Part shown: piece by piece, positions 62,749 to 64,000 of the stretch
Numbering within the stretch: the stretch's first letter is position 1
Layout of the letters: every line of letters starts with the position of its first letter
Source of the DNA: Thalassospira sp.
GTDB taxonomy: Bacteria > Pseudomonadota > Alphaproteobacteria > Rhodospirillales > Thalassospiraceae
Direction: 5' to 3'
Assembly (NCBI RefSeq): GCF_030690045.1
Contig: NZ_JAUYHK010000018.1
Location: 117,863 to 181,862 of the forward strand
DNA: 64,000 bases
Translations under genes and position numbers: made by a program
The notes under the pieces: model-generated
The model's input: the letters and a program-made list of their open reading frames with translations, nothing else
The model's database searches: none
What the model was told of the DNA's origin: nothing

Positions 62749-63504
62749 TCATCGCAGGATCGGACGGGCAAAGACATTCTGGATCGTGCGATTGTTCGGG
62801 CCGGGCTGGGTCGCCATGAATGCCGCCACCTGACCGGCTGAAACGCTTTGCGGTTCTTTCAGCACCAGCCACCACACCCCTTCGGAACAGGGCGGCGTGG
62901 TCAGCGATCCGTTGAAACGGTAATAATCAGGGTTATCGCCCAAAAGGCTTGACGCCGGCACACCGGACGGGGCCGGGCGGGTGTCTCCGGCCTTGGGCGG
63001 CAAATCGGCCCAGAACGGGGCAAGACGGGCATTGGCATCGCCTTCTTCATACAGAATGGCAATCACCGCCAGATTGCCATCCGCGTCGGCATGGACCATA
63101 TGGCCTTCCATCGCAAAGGATTTGCCATTGATGTGGTTTTCGCTTGGCGTGTGAAAATGCATCTGGATCAGGTTAAAGGTCCGGCCTGCAATGGTGATGG
63201 CACTGCCCGGTGTCATATTGATCTGCACGGTATGGCCGTTATTGACGATGTCGGTTGCCGGGGTGCCGTATTTGAAATCAATCGGCGACAAATCGGCTTC
63301 AACAAATCCGGTCATATCAACCGGAGTCTGGTTTTTGCCCGACGCACATAATTCATAGGCGGGGTCAAGCGCCCCCCAATGATCGGGGCCGGTGGAACCT
63401 TCATAGCTCCATCCGCCATGCCCGCCTTCGGCTTGCAAGGCATGCGGCATGGCAAAAGCCAGACCCAGGGCCAAGGCACTTCCCATCAAAAATGACATTT
63501 TCAT
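62749..63504 (-). CDS. Periplasmic alpha-class carbonic anhydrase
   Basis: 251 residues from the ATG at 63504, with GGGGA six bases before; the ORF track adds 87 unsupported residues. A signal peptide (MKMSFLMGSALALGLAFAMP, cleaved near LQAE) leads to the periplasm. GGWSYEGSTGPDHWG is the alpha-CA start, and LIQMHFHTPSENH and GHMVHADADGN carry the three zinc histidines. SLTTPPCSEGVWW is the conserved active-site wall. It interconverts CO2 and bicarbonate. It is followed by the methyltransferase gene, 65 bases further on. Confidence 0.95.
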   Translation of the reverse strand: MKMSFLMGSALALGLAFAMPHALQAEGGHGGWSYEGSTGPDHWGALDPAYELCASGKNQTPVDMTGFVEADLSPIDFKYGTPATDIVNNGHTVQINMTPGSAITIAGRTFNLIQMHFHTPSENHINGKSFAMEGHMVHADADGNLAVIAILYEEGDANARLAPFWADLPPKAGDTRPAPSGVPASSLLGDNPDYYRFNGSLTTPPCSEGVWWLVLKEPQSVSAGQVAAFMATQPGPNNRTIQNVFARPILR

Positions 63505-63906
63505 TGTCGGTCCCCGTGAAATCATCTGTTGCGAATATTTTATCAGAAAGATGCCCGGTTGCCGGAAATTTCTGACGGTCTGTTGTTGATGACGCCCCGC
63601 ACGGGTTTTGTGACAAACAAAAAACAGAAAAACAGCCGCTGCCGCTTTCTTTCCTGCCATGTCCCTCACAGCAAAGGGGCAGCACCAGCCAAATCCCGCC
63701 ATTCCCATGCAGATGGAAACCGGACAGCCGCCGGGCTTCCACCGCCGGGCCTTCGCCCCGATCACACCGGCCCCGCCGCACCATGTCCCCGCTTTCGGGG
63801 TTGTTGCACCTTGTCATTTCAATGATCATACCCGATCAATGAAATCAAAAAATCTGGCGTCGCCGACTCGCTTTCAGTAATCAATCATGATCCCTGAAAA
63901 CAACCG
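63505..63906. other. Non-coding stretch upstream of the carbonic anhydrase
   Basis: About 400 bases without a supported gene. The ORFs here are shadows with unlikely composition. A small plus-strand hairpin CCCCG-CTTT-CGGGG lies at 63787-63800. The CA promoter should be in this stretch, but I could not pick a convincing -10/-35 pair. Confidence 0.4.
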
Positions 63907-64000
63907 CTAAAGTTGCTGCATCACACCCTTCCGCCCCGGAAAACCGCCAGATAACGGCTGTGACAGCCCCCGAATCGCCAACCCGGCAGGACCGATGCAC
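63907..64000 (-). CDS. Possible 3' end of an unrecognised gene (partial)
   Basis: In one minus-strand frame the last bases read CIGPAGLAIRGLSQPLSGGF and on to VMQQL before a TAG at 63907-63909, with no earlier stop up to the window edge. It has protein-like composition but is only 30 codons and matches nothing I know. A second minus frame is open too, so this is a weak call. Confidence 0.3.
   Translation of the reverse strand, partial: CIGPAGLAIRGLSQPLSGGFPGRKGVMQQL

Noticed and set aside
1-64000. CRISPR arrays, insertion sequences, prophage, tRNA or rRNA
   Set aside because: Reading through, I saw no regularly spaced repeats, transposase signatures, integrase or phage genes, or tRNA-like cloverleaf sequence.

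Overview
This window looks like chromosomal DNA of an alphaproteobacterium, most likely a Rhodospirillales member; Thalassospira or a relative is my best guess, not a demonstrated assignment. The basis is gene content and order: a ccoNOQP-ccoGHIS block followed by an fnr gene, leuC-leuD-leuB, rpsP-rimM-trmD-rplS beside ffh, and proA-nadD-rsfS-rlmH near gpmI-envC-ctpA-deacetylase-rppH. The tandem glycine riboswitch and moderately high G+C fit too. No rRNA, tRNA, CRISPR array, insertion sequence or prophage was seen. Coding density is high and most genes are on the minus strand.

Layout. 1-4051: 3' end of folD, an SLC13 permease, an OsmC protein and a YcaQ/AlkX-type DNA glycosylase. 4169-10336: a polyol operon (dehydrogenase, ATPase, two permeases, binding protein) with a SorC/DeoR-type regulator and a palindromic operator candidate. 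10476-16531: asd, a cyclopropane fatty acid synthase, an ECF41 sigma factor with its carboxymuconolactone-decarboxylase partner (its promoter matches the ECF41 consensus), and a large membrane-anchored protein of unknown function. 16702-20132: leuB, leuD, an unrecognised 62-residue ORF and leuC. 20711-24587: rplS, trmD, rimM, rpsP and ffh. 24829-26560: panC and panB.

26698-35592: a cytochrome cbb3 oxidase locus with all structural and assembly genes (ccoN, O, Q, P, G, H, I, S) and an Fe-S FNR regulator. ccoQ and ccoS are too short for the ORF track and were found by reading the sequence. A perfect FNR box sits where a class II FNR promoter for ccoN needs it; a second box precedes the divergent GNAT-like gene. 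35991-43116: GNAT-dapF, pgk, a squalene/phytoene synthase-like protein, a probable outer-membrane protein, an alpha/beta hydrolase, a trans-aconitate methyltransferase, a small membrane protein and rppH. 43123-48916: a divergent polysaccharide deacetylase, ctpA, envC and gpmI (cell-envelope hydrolysis plus glycolysis).

48917-52136: an accessory-looking block with a glycine-riboswitch-controlled serine deaminase, a DHFR/RibD-like reductase and a MazEF-type toxin-antitoxin pair with two operator-like palindromes. 52137-54979: rlmH, rsfS, nadD, proA. 55212-63504: an Atm1-type ABC exporter, an AEC transporter, a MOSC protein, nadB, a GFA-family protein, a decayed ParDE-like toxin-antitoxin remnant against an intact HigBA pair, an RlmM/FtsJ-like methyltransferase and a secreted alpha-carbonic anhydrase.

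I found no clearly new multi-gene system. The most interesting items are the ECF41 module with its 35-bp dyad, the FNR-boxed GNAT gene opposite ccoN, the nested hairpin and FNR-like site between ccoP and ccoG, the small ORF inside the leucine operon, and the TA remnant beside HigBA.
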